From contig CAWFPB010000005.1 in assembly GCA_963817755.1 (NCBI GenBank), forward strand, positions 1 to 64,000: a DNA stretch of 64,000 nucleotides, written 5' to 3'. The stretch comes from Oleiagrimonas sp963817755 (lineage in GTDB: Bacteria > Pseudomonadota > Gammaproteobacteria > Xanthomonadales > Rhodanobacteraceae). Positions 34,544 through 43,883 of this stretch are shown here, piece by piece; position 1 is the first letter of the stretch; every line of letters starts with the position of its first letter. The position numbers and the translations under genes were made by a program. The notes under the pieces were generated by a model. It was not told where the DNA came from. It ran no database searches and saw only the letters and a list, made by a program, of their open reading frames with translations.

Positions 34544-35335
34544 TCAGTTTCGTCCCTCGCCCCTCACCCCTCGCCCCTGGCCTTTCGCCCGCCGCGCCTC
34601 GTGCAGCTTGGCGTACTTGAGAAACACGTAGTACGCGCCGGTGACGCTGGCGATGAATCCTGCCCAGCCGTTGAGGAAATAGCGCTTGAACAGATACTGG
34701 CGCCAGAAGAACACCGGCGGGTACAGCAGCATGCGCAGACCGGTGAATCGCTGCCCGCGGCGCAGCTTGTGCGCCACCATGCCGCTGGAATAGCGGTTGA
34801 TCTTGTCCACGCGCGTGGCGATGTCGCCATCACCGTCGTTGACGAAATCGGCCGCGTGGAGGGTCCGCACCGGGCCGTCCACCACGACCGAGGCATGCAC
34901 CTCGACATCGTTCATGCGCCCGCGGCGGCGATCGAACAGGCGCAGGTGCGCGTTGCGCTGGCTGCGTCGGTGCTGCACGGTCCAGAACATGCGCTCGCGC
35001 CGCGGCAGGCGGTAACCGGCCACCGACGGCGCGGTCAGGGCGCGTTCGATCACCGCACGGGTGCCCGGCGACAGGATCTCGTCGGCATCCAGGTTCAACA
35101 CCCAGTCGTGACGCGCCATGTCGATGGCGCGCTGCTTCTGCGGGCCGTAGTCGTCGAACGGGTGCACGGCCACGCGGGCCCCGTGCCGCTCGGCGATGGC
35201 CACGGTTTCATCCTGCGATCCCGAATCGAGCACCACCAGATCCTCGGCCCAGTCGACTTCGCGCAGGCAACGCTCGAGTGTGTCGGCATTGTTGTAGGTG
35301 ATGACCACCACCGACAGCGGTTCACGTGCGGGCAT
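34544..35335 (-). CDS. glycosyltransferase family 2 (KdtX/WaaE-like)
   Basis: 263 residues. GT-A donor motifs 'LSVVVITYNNADTLERCL', 'DLVVLDSGSQDET', 'WVLNLDADEILSPG' (DxD-like) and 'RLPRRERMFW'; the C-terminal 'LYPPVFFWRQYLFKRYFLNGWAGFIASV' is an amphipathic membrane-contact region found in LPS core beta-1,4-glucosyltransferases of the KdtX/WaaE group. The last ~12 residues (GQGRGVRGEGRN) are encoded by a G-rich repeat. It overlaps the ligase gene by 14 nt. Confidence 0.88.
   Translation of the reverse strand: MPAREPLSVVVITYNNADTLERCLREVDWAEDLVVLDSGSQDETVAIAERHGARVAVHPFDDYGPQKQRAIDMARHDWVLNLDADEILSPGTRAVIERALTAPSVAGYRLPRRERMFWTVQHRRSQRNAHLRLFDRRRGRMNDVEVHASVVVDGPVRTLHAADFVNDGDGDIATRVDKINRYSSGMVAHKLRRGQRFTGLRMLLYPPVFFWRQYLFKRYFLNGWAGFIASVTGAYYVFLKYAKLHEARRAKGQGRGVRGEGRN
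34554..34577 (-). repeat. G-rich heptad repeat (G-quadruplex motif) at the 3' end of the glycosyltransferase gene
   Basis: On the minus strand: GGGGCGA-GGGGTGA-GGGGCGA-GGG. Four G-tracts are separated by 3-nt loops, the classic quadruplex pattern, and they form the last codons of the gene. The 183 bp between this and lpxL holds no gene that I can see. Confidence 0.7.
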
Positions 35336-36599
35336 GGTCATCCCCCGCCGGGTCCCGGGCCACGAACAGCGCCGCGCACCACAGCGACAGCAGCCACCAG
35401 AAAAACAGGCCCCACCAGGCTGAATAGAAGGCCAGGTGCGTATTCAGCGGGAACAGCGTCACGCCCAATGCCACGGTGGCGGGAAAGGCCCGCGCGCGCG
35501 CGGCTTCGCCGACCCTGCGCCAGGCCCGCCAGGCCACCGCCACGGCCGCCAGCCAGGCCAGCAGCCCGAGCGTGCCGGTGCCGCTGGCCACTTCCAGCAG
35601 CCACTGGTGCGCATGACAGGCCCCTTCGCCCTTGCCGCAGGCTTCCTCGCTGGTCACGAAGTGATCGCGCCGCGAGGCGTAGCGCGGATAGGCATAACGG
35701 AAACCGCGCACGCCGACGCCGTTGACCGGATGGGCCGCGTACATGCGCAGCGCTACACCCCAGATGTCCAACCGACCGCTGAGCGCATCGTTGACCCCCG
35801 CGTCGGTGTCGGTCAGGACCTGCATGCTGCGCTGCATGCGGGCATCGAAGCGCGGCGAGAAGCGCCATGCCAGGCCGCCCACCATGGCCAGCACCAGCAC
35901 CCCGGCGCCGCACCAGGCCGCGAATCGCAGCGGCGTGCGCGCCTCGCGCCAGGCGAAGGCCAGCGCCACCAGGCCATAGGTCAGCCAGGCCGCGCGCGAG
36001 CCGGACAGCAGGACCGGGCCGAGCACAGTGACCAGGGCCAACACCAGCCCCGTCCGGCCCCAGCGCTCGCGCGCCGCCCACAGCACGAACGGTGACAGGC
36101 TGGCCAGCACCGGCCCCAGCTTCAGGTTGCCGGCGCCGAAGACCCCGGAAATACGCAAGGGGGAGGCATGCCCCCCCAGGCTCCACCCGGTCAGCATCTG
36201 CACCCAGGCATCGGCGACCCACAGCGCCACCACCACGGCCGAGGCGAAGTACATGGCCCGCAGACGCGGCCAGCGGCGGATCGAGAAGCAGGCGTAGACT
36301 CCCAGCGGCACGTAACGCAGGATTCCAGCCACCGTGAGCCAGCTTCGCCCCGGTGCCACCGAATCGACCGCCGATGCCAGCGCCGCACCGAAGTAGGCGG
36401 CGAACAACACCAGCAGCAGGCGCGCGCCGGCATGGTCGGCCAGCGCCCGGGGCTCGCGCAGGAACAGCATCACGACCCCGAACAGGCACAGCAGCGTGCC
36501 CAGCTCGCTGGCCCGGCCGACCGGCAGCAGTGCCAGGACCAGCCAGAATGGCAGCAGCGGCGAACGCAACGCGGCGTGCAACGGCGAAGCTCGATTCAT
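35322..36599 (-). CDS. O-antigen ligase family protein (Wzy_C)
   Basis: 425 residues, about 12 membrane helices. A large periplasmic loop sits near residues 270-330 ('LRMYAAHPVNGVGVRGFRYAYPRY' ... 'GACHAHQWLLEVASGTG'), holding the His and Arg residues characteristic of WaaL/Wzy-type enzymes. It probably joins O-antigen or oligosaccharide to lipid A-core at the periplasmic face; a polymerase cannot be excluded. It lies between two glycosyltransferase genes on the same strand. Confidence 0.87.
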   Translation of the reverse strand: MNRASPLHAALRSPLLPFWLVLALLPVGRASELGTLLCLFGVVMLFLREPRALADHAGARLLLVLFAAYFGAALASAVDSVAPGRSWLTVAGILRYVPLGVYACFSIRRWPRLRAMYFASAVVVALWVADAWVQMLTGWSLGGHASPLRISGVFGAGNLKLGPVLASLSPFVLWAARERWGRTGLVLALVTVLGPVLLSGSRAAWLTYGLVALAFAWREARTPLRFAAWCGAGVLVLAMVGGLAWRFSPRFDARMQRSMQVLTDTDAGVNDALSGRLDIWGVALRMYAAHPVNGVGVRGFRYAYPRYASRRDHFVTSEEACGKGEGACHAHQWLLEVASGTGTLGLLAWLAAVAVAWRAWRRVGEAARARAFPATVALGVTLFPLNTHLAFYSAWWGLFFWWLLSLWCAALFVARDPAGDDHART

Positions 36600-36676
36600 G
36601 CGCGGTGGTCATGCCGGAGAAAGCCCGATTGTAGGCCAGCACGACCGAGGCCCACCATGCGGCGGCCCGGGAAGCG

Positions 36677-37822
36677 TCAGGCAGGCTTTTCGGCCAGCTG
36701 GGCGTACAGGCCGAGGACCTGCTCCTGCATGTCCTGGAGACGATAGCGGTCCAGCGGCGCAATCGAGGGCGCCAGACGCAACAGTTCAGCGGCGCGCTCG
36801 ACCAGGCGCTCGCGATCACCCAGCGGCACGCGCCCGGCCGGATACAGCTCGGCCAGCAGTTCGCCGACGCCGCCATGGGCATAGCCGAGCACCGGCCGGC
36901 ACAACGAGAGGGCCTCGATCACCGTGCGGCCGAACGATTCGGGCTTGTTGGAAAGCTGCAGGATCAGGGCCGACACCGCGAAGATGTCGCGCACGTCGTC
37001 GCGCGGCGGCGTCATGACCACCTTGCCTTCCAGGCCGCGCTCGGTGACCAGTTGGCGCAGCTCGGCCACATAGGCTTCGCGCCCTTCCTCGAGCACGCCG
37101 AGCAACAGCAGCCGCGCCTCGATGCCGCGGCTGTGCAGCCCGGCCAGCAACTCGATGGCATCGGCATGCCCTTTCAGACGCGTGCCGCGTCCGGGCAGGG
37201 TCAGCAAGGGGTAGTCGTCCAGCTGCGGGAACTGGCTGAAGAAGCGTTCGCGCCAGTCGTCCTCGGGACGGTAGCCGTAGGGAAACTCGCTGCTGTCCAC
37301 GCCGCGCGGGATGACCTCCAGCCGTGAACGCTCGAAGTCCGGATAGTGACGCAGGATGTAGTCGCGCACGCTCTGCGATACGGCGATCACGCGATCGCCG
37401 CGCAGCATGATGCGGCTGTAGAACCCCGGCGAATTGAGCCCATGTACCGTGGTGACCAGGCGGGGACGCTTCTTCATGCCGCGCATGGCCAGCCAGGCCA
37501 GCCAGGCCGGAAGCCGCGAGCGCACGTGCACCACGTCGGGGGCGAGGTCCCGCAGGATCCGGCGCAGGGCCCGCACCTTGCCCAATGAACCCAGCGACTT
37601 GCGCCCGATATCCAGCGCGATGTGCCGGCTGCCCTCGCGTTCGAGGCGCTCGACCAGGCGACCGCCGGCGGAAATGACGATTGAACGATGCCCTCCCGCG
37701 ACCAGCGCCCGGGCGATTTCGAGCGTCGAGCGCTCGGCCCCGCCCGAATGCATGGCAGGCATCAGCTGGACCACGGTCATCGAGGTCGACGGCCGTGCAT
37801 CGAGTGTATCCCGGCTAGACAT
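36677..37822 (-). CDS. glycosyltransferase family 4
   Basis: ~381 residues. GT-B fold: 'TVVQLMPAMHSGGAERSTLEIARALVAGGH' at the N-terminus, 'DVVHVRSRLPAWLAWLA', 'TVHGLNSPGFYSRIMLRGDRVIAVSQSVRDYI', donor site 'NKPESFGRTVIEALSLCRPVLGYAHGGVGELL'. Likely an LPS core or O-antigen sugar transferase. The start is uncertain: ATGs at 37900, 37855, 37822 and 37780 all lack a clear ribosome site, and family alignments would favour one close to 'MTVVQLMPA' (37780). Confidence 0.88.
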   Translation of the reverse strand: MSSRDTLDARPSTSMTVVQLMPAMHSGGAERSTLEIARALVAGGHRSIVISAGGRLVERLEREGSRHIALDIGRKSLGSLGKVRALRRILRDLAPDVVHVRSRLPAWLAWLAMRGMKKRPRLVTTVHGLNSPGFYSRIMLRGDRVIAVSQSVRDYILRHYPDFERSRLEVIPRGVDSSEFPYGYRPEDDWRERFFSQFPQLDDYPLLTLPGRGTRLKGHADAIELLAGLHSRGIEARLLLLGVLEEGREAYVAELRQLVTERGLEGKVVMTPPRDDVRDIFAVSALILQLSNKPESFGRTVIEALSLCRPVLGYAHGGVGELLAELYPAGRVPLGDRERLVERAAELLRLAPSIAPLDRYRLQDMQEQVLGLYAQLAEKPA

Positions 37823-37947
37823 GTCGGTCGGACTCTGTGGCCCGGTGTTGTACATGACGCCACTGCTCGCATTCCGTTTTTTCCCCGATACATCAAGCAA
37901 TAAACATGCCCAAACAGGAGAAAAAACGTGAGGTGACGCCCAGAAAT

Positions 37948-38157
37948 TCAGTCACTCAATACATAATGTGCCGCGCAATAAGGACATACGGCCTCTCCGC
38001 CTTCTTCCTCGATCGGCAGGTACACCCGGGGATGGGAGTTCCACAGGTACATGCCGGGCATCGGGCAGGACAGCGGCAGGTCGCTGCGCGTCACTTTGTA
38101 ACGATGCTCGGCATTGGCCGGCACCAGTTTTTCCGCGGCCGGATCGTGGCGCTGCAT
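37948..38157 (-). CDS. zinc-finger (CHCC-type) small protein
   Basis: 69 residues, GGAG 8 nt before the ATG. The pattern 'LSCPMPGMYLWNSHPRVYLPI' ... 'AVCPYCAAHYVL' gives Cys-X12-His ... Cys-X2-Cys, the zf-CHCC fold related to the zinc-binding NDUFS6 subunit of complex I. Bacterial members are widespread single-domain proteins; the precise role is unknown. Divergent from the Yip1 gene. Confidence 0.9.
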   Translation of the reverse strand: MQRHDPAAEKLVPANAEHRYKVTRSDLPLSCPMPGMYLWNSHPRVYLPIEEEGGEAVCPYCAAHYVLSD

Positions 38158-38341
38158 GTCGGGACTCCAAGGATCGAAATCGGGTCCCCCATGGTACCGC
38201 AGCCGGCGCGCGGAAGGCAGCCGACGCGCGGGCGCCGGGCTCCGACATTGCACTAGAATGGACGCGGTTACGGGGGACACCGGATGCTCCGGCGCCAGGG
38301 CAACGACACCGGCCTGCATCCACATCAAGGGAGACCACGCG

Positions 38342-39538
38342 ATGGATTTCGAGAAACTGCTGGCCCGCGTCAAGGGCATCCTCCTGCAGCCTGCCCGCGA
38401 GTGGCCGCAGATCGCCGGCGAAGCCGAGACCCCGGCCGGGCTCTACAAGCGCTACATCCTGATCCTGGCCGCGCTGCCACCGGTGTTCGGTTTCATCAAG
38501 TACAGCCTGATCGGCCAGCACACCTTGGGCATGTACCTGCGCGGCTCCATCGTCGGCGGCCTGTGGAGCATGCTGCTCGGTTACATCGTGAGCCTGGTGA
38601 CGATCTACATCATGGCGCACATCGTCAATGCGCTGGCACCGACCTTCGAAGGCCGCAAGGACCTGATGCAGGCACTGAAGGTCACGGCCTATGCCTGGAC
38701 GGCCGCCTGGGTCGCCGGCATCGCCGTGATCGTGCCGTGGCTGGGCTGGCTGATCGGGCTGGCCGGCATGGCCTATTCGATCTACCTGCTGTACCTGGGC
38801 CTGCCGCAGACCATGCACTGCCCGCCGGAAAAGAGCCTCGGCTACACCGCCATCAGCGCGTTGCTGGCGATCCTTCTCGGCTGGCTGCTGGCGGTCCTGC
38901 TGGGAGCCCTCACCGGGGTGGGTTCGCTCGCCTATCGCATGCACCATGAAACCGCCGGCCACGCAAAATCCGAGGTGTCCGCCGCCATGGCGCAACTGAC
39001 GCACCGGCACGTGAGGGCGTCGCAGTCCGCCTCGTCCACGCAGCCGGCCGACGACTCGACTGCCGCGCCGGAGAAGGTGCAGTCGCTCGCCCCCGAACGC
39101 ATGCGCGCGATGCTGCCGCAAAAGCTGGATGGCTACACGCGCGCGTCGGCGCGGGCCAGCCGCCAGAATGTGCTGGACACGCAAATGAGCCAGGCCGAGG
39201 CGATCTATCGTGGCAAGGACGGTCGCAGCATCGACCTGACGATCATCGACACGGCCGGCATGCGTTCCCTGCTGGGCGTGGCAGGCACCTCGTCCGGCGA
39301 TGCCGAATCGGTCACCGACACCGGATTCGTCAAGATCCGCCACGACGGCGACCGGGTGATTCACGAGACATGGAACAGCCGGGACCGGACCGGCCAGTAC
39401 ACCGTCACCGTGGCCCGGCGCTACGTGGTGCGCGCGAACGGCACGGTCAAGGACTTCGGCGAACTCGAGGACGCGGTGCGGTCCGTCGACCTGGATGCGC
39501 TGGACAAGCTCAAGGATGCCGGTGCCGCGGAGCACTGA
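38342..39538 (+). CDS. Yip1 family membrane protein
   Basis: 398 residues, AGGGAGA before the ATG. Residues ~1-210 are a Yip1 domain with five hydrophobic helices ('YILILAALPPVFGFIKYSLI', 'LWSMLLGYIVSLVTIYIMAHIV', 'VTAYAWTAAWVAGIAVIVPWL', 'LAGMAYSIYLLYLGLPQTM', 'ALLAILLGWLLAVLLGALTG'). A soluble ~180-residue C-terminal part follows, rich in charged and Ser residues ('RAMLPQKLDGYTRASARAS', 'LTIIDTAGMRSLLG'). The function is not known; the conserved 'LP..M.CP' segment is typical of the family. Confidence 0.88.
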   Translation: MDFEKLLARVKGILLQPAREWPQIAGEAETPAGLYKRYILILAALPPVFGFIKYSLIGQHTLGMYLRGSIVGGLWSMLLGYIVSLVTIYIMAHIVNALAPTFEGRKDLMQALKVTAYAWTAAWVAGIAVIVPWLGWLIGLAGMAYSIYLLYLGLPQTMHCPPEKSLGYTAISALLAILLGWLLAVLLGALTGVGSLAYRMHHETAGHAKSEVSAAMAQLTHRHVRASQSASSTQPADDSTAAPEKVQSLAPERMRAMLPQKLDGYTRASARASRQNVLDTQMSQAEAIYRGKDGRSIDLTIIDTAGMRSLLGVAGTSSGDAESVTDTGFVKIRHDGDRVIHETWNSRDRTGQYTVTVARRYVVRANGTVKDFGELEDAVRSVDLDALDKLKDAGAAEH

Positions 39539-39551
39539 AACGCACCGGTCA

Positions 39552-39580
39552 CGCCCCGCCTCCGGGCCGGAGGCGGGGCG
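39552..39580. terminator. bidirectional GC hairpin between the Yip1 and YceI genes
   Basis: Perfect 12-bp stem CGCCCCGCCTCC/GGAGGCGGGGCG with GGGCC loop, in the gap between convergent stop codons. No T-tract. Confidence 0.75.
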
Positions 39581-39591
39581 GCATGGCGGGC

Positions 39592-40167
39592 TCAATGCTT
39601 GGCGTCGGCCTCGACGGTGATCTCAAGGTGCACCGTGTCGCTGACCATCGGCGCATAGGCGCCCACGCCGAAATCGCTGCGCTTGAGGGTTGCAGTGGCG
39701 TCGAAGCCCGCCGCCGGCACCTTCATCATCGGCTGCATGCCGATCTTGTTGACCGTCACATGCAGCGTCACCGGGCGCGTGATGCCGTGCACCGAAAGCT
39801 TGCCGTCCACGGTCAACCGATCCTTGCCCGCCTTGCGCACGTCAGTGCTGACGAAATGTGCCTGGGGATACTTGGCGATGTCGAAGAAATCGGCGCCCTT
39901 CAGGTGCTCGTCGAGCGCGGCGACATGCGTGTCCAGCCCCGCCATGGGAATGTTCACCTTGACCGAGGAACGCGTCGGATGCTCGGCGTCGTAGACCAGG
40001 GTCCCGGTCACGTGGGTGAAGTTGGCCGCCGGGTGGGAGAAGCCGAAGTGGGTCCAGACCACGCGCACCTGGGTGTGGTTGGGGTCCAGGTGGTAGGTGA
40101 CCGGCTTGGCTGCGGCCGGCAGGGCCACGAACAGGCCCAGCAGAACAGTGGCGAGAAGGGTACGCAT
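39592..40167 (-). CDS. YceI family periplasmic protein
   Basis: 191 residues; signal peptide 1-20 (cleavage after AAA). YceI lipocalin-like barrel: 'YHLDPNHTQVRVVWTHFGFS', 'FTHVTGTLVYD', 'VKVNIPMAGLDTHVAALDEHLKGADFFD', 'FVSTDV', 'LTVDGKLSVHGITRPVTLHV', 'FGVGAY'. Homologues bind polyisoprenoids or related lipids in the periplasm. ATG 40167 follows GGAG. Confidence 0.93.
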   Translation of the reverse strand: MRTLLATVLLGLFVALPAAAKPVTYHLDPNHTQVRVVWTHFGFSHPAANFTHVTGTLVYDAEHPTRSSVKVNIPMAGLDTHVAALDEHLKGADFFDIAKYPQAHFVSTDVRKAGKDRLTVDGKLSVHGITRPVTLHVTVNKIGMQPMMKVPAAGFDATATLKRSDFGVGAYAPMVSDTVHLEITVEADAKH

Positions 40168-40301
40168 TGAATCAGACTCCGGGGATCGGTGCAGGAAAGA
40201 ACGCACGCAAGGCACGAGATACGTGGCATTGCGTTCGAATGGTTCACGCACCAGTGTAGGAACGCCACGACACGTTCCAAGGGCCGACCCGAGAACAGAC
40301 T

Positions 40302-41282
40302 GTGCTCGAAAACGAAACGACCACCGTTGCGGACAACGACTGCTGGGTACTGACCGACGGCGCTGCCGGAAACGAGCGCCAGGCACTGGCACTGGCGCAG
40401 GCGCTGGGATTGCCGGCGCGCAATCTGGTCCTGCCGCTGCGCGCCCCCTGGTCCTGGCTGGCACCGCGCCGGCTGCCCGGTGGCCGGCTGGCCGTGGCCG
40501 CCGCCCAGCGTCCGCGGCTCGCCCCGCCCTGGCCACGCCTGGCCATCGGCTGCGGCCGCAGCGCGGCCCTGCTCACGCGGCTGCTGCCGCGACTTTCCGG
40601 CGGTGTCTGCCGCAGCGTGCAGATCCTCGATCCGCGCATCGACCCGCGTCACTGGGACCTGGTGATCGCCCCCCTGCACGATGCCCTGTCCGGACCCAAC
40701 GTGATCACGCCGCTGGGCTCGCTGAATCCGGTCGACGACACCTGGCTGCAGGCCGGACGCCAGGCGTTCGCGCCCCTCGGCGAGCTGCCCGCGCCACGCA
40801 CTGGCGTGCTGCTGGGCGGCCCGCGCCGCGGTGTCCCGCTGGGGGAGACGCAGGCGCAGATGCTGGCCGACCACCTCCGTGAGCGCCACCAGAGCCACGG
40901 CGGCAGCGTGCTGCTGCTGGCCTCGCGGCGCACGCCGGACGCCCTGTACACGGCCTTGCACGAAGCCCTGGCCAACCTGCCCGGCGTGCGCTGGCGCGAC
41001 GCTGCGGACGGTCCCAATCCCTATCCGGGCGTGCTCGGCTGGTCCGACCGCCTGGTGGTCACGCCCGATTCGGTGAACATGCTCTCCGAGGCTGCCGCCG
41101 CCGGCGTACCGGTCCACACCCTTTCCGTGGACGCCCTGCCTGCCAAGCTGGCCCGCTTCCATGCCGAGCTGCGCCAGCGTGGCCTGTTGCACGACCTGGA
41201 CGCGGACGCCCCTGCCCCGATCGCGCCGCTGCGCGAGACCGCGGCCATCGCCGCCGAGGTGCGCCGCCGGCTGGGCCTTTGA
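40302..41282 (+). CDS. mitochondrial-fission ELM1 family protein
   Basis: 326 residues from a GTG start. 'CWVLTDGAAGNERQALALAQALG' opens the ELM1/DUF1022 domain; 'IGCGRSAALLTRLLPRL', 'VQILDPRIDPRHWDLVIAPLHD', 'NVITPLGSLNPVDD', 'VLLGGPRRGVPL' and 'RLVVTPDSVNMLSEAAAAGVPVHTL' follow a GT-B-like layout. Bacterial members often lie near LPS genes and are suspected glycosyltransferases, but the activity is unproven. 42 bp before dnaG. Confidence 0.88.
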   Translation: MLENETTTVADNDCWVLTDGAAGNERQALALAQALGLPARNLVLPLRAPWSWLAPRRLPGGRLAVAAAQRPRLAPPWPRLAIGCGRSAALLTRLLPRLSGGVCRSVQILDPRIDPRHWDLVIAPLHDALSGPNVITPLGSLNPVDDTWLQAGRQAFAPLGELPAPRTGVLLGGPRRGVPLGETQAQMLADHLRERHQSHGGSVLLLASRRTPDALYTALHEALANLPGVRWRDAADGPNPYPGVLGWSDRLVVTPDSVNMLSEAAAAGVPVHTLSVDALPAKLARFHAELRQRGLLHDLDADAPAPIAPLRETAAIAAEVRRRLGL

Positions 41283-41324
41283 AAAGACCACGCCAGCCGC
41301 CCGCCGTGGCATCCTAGCGTCCTC

Positions 41325-43046
41325 ATGCGCGGCCTGATCCCCGAAAGCTTCATCGACGACCTGCTCACCCGCATCGACATCGTCGAGGTGGTGGAGCGGC
41401 GCGTGCCACTGAAGAAGGCCGGCCGCGAATGGACCGCCTGCTGCCCGTTCCACGACGAGCGCACGCCCTCGTTCTACGTCAGCCCGCAAAAGCAGTTCTA
41501 CCACTGCTTCGGCTGCGGCGCGCACGGCAGCGCGATCAAGTTCCTGATGGACTACGAGCGCCTGGAATTTCCCGACGCGGTCGAGGAACTGGCGCAGTCG
41601 GTGGGGCTGGAAGTCCCGCGCGAGGGCGGCGACCGGCGCCCGCGCGAGGACCGCAGCGGCTGGTACGAGTTGCTCGACCAGGCCGCCACGTTCTACCAGA
41701 ACACACTGCGCGAGAACGGGCCGGCCAGGGCGTACTGCGACCGGCGCGGCCTGGATGCCGAAACCATCGAGCGTTTCCGCATCGGCTGGGCCCCGGGCGG
41801 CAGCAGCCTGCTCAAGCGCCTGGGCACCACGCCCGAGCGCTCGCAGTGGCTGGAGCAGGCCGGCATGGTCTCGACCGGAGACAACGGCAAGTACGACCGC
41901 TTCCGCGCGCGCCTGATGTTCCCGATCCTGGACCGCCGAGGACGCGTGATCGCCTTCGGCGGCCGCATCCTGGAGGGCGACGGTCCCAAGTACCTCAATT
42001 CGCCCGAAACGCCGCTGTTCCACAAGGGCCGCGAGCTGTTCGGCCTGTGGCAGTGCAAGCAGGCCAACGCCTCGCTCACGCGGTTGCTGGTGGTGGAGGG
42101 CTACATGGACGCCATCGCCCTGCACCAGGCCGGCCTGCCGATCGCCGTGGCCACCCTGGGCACCGCGACCACGCCCGAACATACCGAACGGCTGTTCCGC
42201 AGCGCGCCCGACGTGGTGTTCTGCTTCGACGGCGACCGCGCCGGCCGCGCCGCCGCCTGGAAGGCGCTGGAAGCCGCACTGCCGCGCCTTCGCGACGGCC
42301 GCCAGGCGTTCTTCCTGTTCCTGCCCGAGGGCGAGGACCCCGATTCGCTGGTCCAGGCCGAGGGCAAGGACGGGTTCGAACGCCGGCTGGCCGAAGCCAC
42401 CCCACTGTCGGAATACTTCTTCGACCACCTCGGCGAGGACATCGACCTGCGTTCGCTGGACGGGCGCGCGCGCCTGGCCGAACGTGCGCGGCCGCTGGTT
42501 GCGCGTCTGCCCGACGGTGCGTTCCGGGACCTCATGGCGCAGGAACTGCACCAACGGACCGGCGCCGACGCACGGCTGGACGCAGCACCCTCCACGCTAC
42601 CCCGGCAACAGCCGCTACAGCAGCGCGCCGTGCGCCGTACCCTGGTGCGCAGCGCCATCGCCCTGCTGCTTTCGCGCCCCGGGTTGGCCGCGGAACTGGA
42701 GCCACCCTACGCCTTTGCCCGCCTGGACAAGCCGGGCGTCAAGCTGCTGGTGGAGCTGATCGAGCTGATTCGCCAGCGTCCGGGCATTCGCACCGGCGTG
42801 CTGCTGGAGCATTTCGCCGAACGCGAGGAAGCCCCCGCGCTGCAGAAGCTGGCCATGGCCGAGGTGGTCGGCAACGCCGACATGCAGCGCAGTGAATTTT
42901 TCGGTGCTCTGGAGCAGATGCAGCGCCAGGCGGACATGCAGCGCATCGCCGCCCTGCACGCGCAACGCGCCGAGGGCACCCTGGACGAAGCCGGCAAGGA
43001 CGAGCTTCGGGCCCTGCTCGCCGCCAAGTCGAATCCGGGTTCCTGA
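41325..43046 (+). CDS. dnaG: DNA primase
   Basis: 573 residues. N-terminal zinc-binding domain 'CCPFHDERTPSFYVSPQKQFYHCFGCGAHG'; the RNA-polymerase core with 'YLNSPETPLFHKGRELFGL'; TOPRIM 'LLVVEGYMDAIALHQAG' and 'VVFCFDGDRAGRAAAWKALE'; the C-terminal DnaB-binding helical bundle starts near 430. It synthesises replication primers. In many gammaproteobacteria dnaG sits between rpsU and rpoD; here neither is adjacent. Confidence 0.97.
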   Translation: MRGLIPESFIDDLLTRIDIVEVVERRVPLKKAGREWTACCPFHDERTPSFYVSPQKQFYHCFGCGAHGSAIKFLMDYERLEFPDAVEELAQSVGLEVPREGGDRRPREDRSGWYELLDQAATFYQNTLRENGPARAYCDRRGLDAETIERFRIGWAPGGSSLLKRLGTTPERSQWLEQAGMVSTGDNGKYDRFRARLMFPILDRRGRVIAFGGRILEGDGPKYLNSPETPLFHKGRELFGLWQCKQANASLTRLLVVEGYMDAIALHQAGLPIAVATLGTATTPEHTERLFRSAPDVVFCFDGDRAGRAAAWKALEAALPRLRDGRQAFFLFLPEGEDPDSLVQAEGKDGFERRLAEATPLSEYFFDHLGEDIDLRSLDGRARLAERARPLVARLPDGAFRDLMAQELHQRTGADARLDAAPSTLPRQQPLQQRAVRRTLVRSAIALLLSRPGLAAELEPPYAFARLDKPGVKLLVELIELIRQRPGIRTGVLLEHFAEREEAPALQKLAMAEVVGNADMQRSEFFGALEQMQRQADMQRIAALHAQRAEGTLDEAGKDELRALLAAKSNPGS

Positions 43047-43140
43047 ACGCGCCTTCTGACGGCATGCCCCGACCTGTGATCGGGCCCCGATCCATGGGAA
43101 GATGCCCGCTCGACGCCGCGGATGGCCCCTGAACACCTCG

Positions 43141-43776
43141 ATGGATCTACTTTCCCGCCTGGTCAGCTTCTTTGCCGAGAACGGCTACCTCGCCGTGTTC
43201 ATGGCCCTTCTGCTTTGCGGCATGGGCATACCGATCCCCGAGGACGTGACCCTGGTCGCCGGCGGGGTGATCGCCGGCCTGGGCTATGCCAACGTGCACG
43301 TGATGTTCGCCGTGACCATGCTCGGCGTGCTGGTCGGCGACGCCGGCATGTTCCTGGCCGGGCACCATTACGGCGTGCGCCTGCTGCACAAGCGGCCGCT
43401 GAAATGGGTGCTCACGCCCAAACGCTACTGCGCCGTGCAGCAGCAGTTCGAGCAGTACGGCAACCGCCTGCTGTTCACCGCCCGGTTCCTGCCCGGCATG
43501 CGCACGGCGGTGTTCGTCAGCGCCGGCCTCACCCACCGCGTATCGTTCGGCCGCTTCCTCCTGCTGGACGGCCTTGCGGCGCTGATCAGCGTGCCGGTGT
43601 GGGTCTACCTGGGCTATTTCGGCGCCAACAACCACAAATGGCTGCTGACCTGGATCCACCGCGGACAGGCCGGGCTCTGGATTGCCCTGGGACTGATCGC
43701 CGCCGGCATCGTCATCTACGTGTGGCGCCGCCGCAAGCGGCGCGCCGAACGCGAAAAGGCCGCGCTCGAGGACTAG
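43141..43776 (+). CDS. DedA family membrane protein
   Basis: 211 residues with about five hydrophobic segments. DedA/SNARE-associated signatures: 'CGMGIPIPEDVTLVAGGVIAG', 'GDAGMFLAGHHYG' and 'RFLPGMRTAVFVSAGLTHRVSFGRFLLLDG'; the Arg in 'ARFLPGMR' is the functionally required residue of the family. DedA proteins move undecaprenyl phosphate or other lipids between leaflets. The C-terminus is strongly basic (WRRRKRRAEREKAALED). Confidence 0.92.
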   Translation: MDLLSRLVSFFAENGYLAVFMALLLCGMGIPIPEDVTLVAGGVIAGLGYANVHVMFAVTMLGVLVGDAGMFLAGHHYGVRLLHKRPLKWVLTPKRYCAVQQQFEQYGNRLLFTARFLPGMRTAVFVSAGLTHRVSFGRFLLLDGLAALISVPVWVYLGYFGANNHKWLLTWIHRGQAGLWIALGLIAAGIVIYVWRRRKRRAEREKAALED

Positions 43777-43883
43777 GTCGGTCGTGCCGTGCCTTGGCAA
43801 TCCACCGCTTCCATGACCGTAGTCAATTCCCCCCTGGAGCATTGTGCGCACACTGGCCTCCCTGTCCTCGCAAGGTGAAGGCC

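Noticed and set aside
40008..42554. 848-codon minus-strand open frame over the ELM1 and dnaG genes
   Set aside because: Overlaps intact dnaG motifs on the plus strand; no start context and no recognisable domain.
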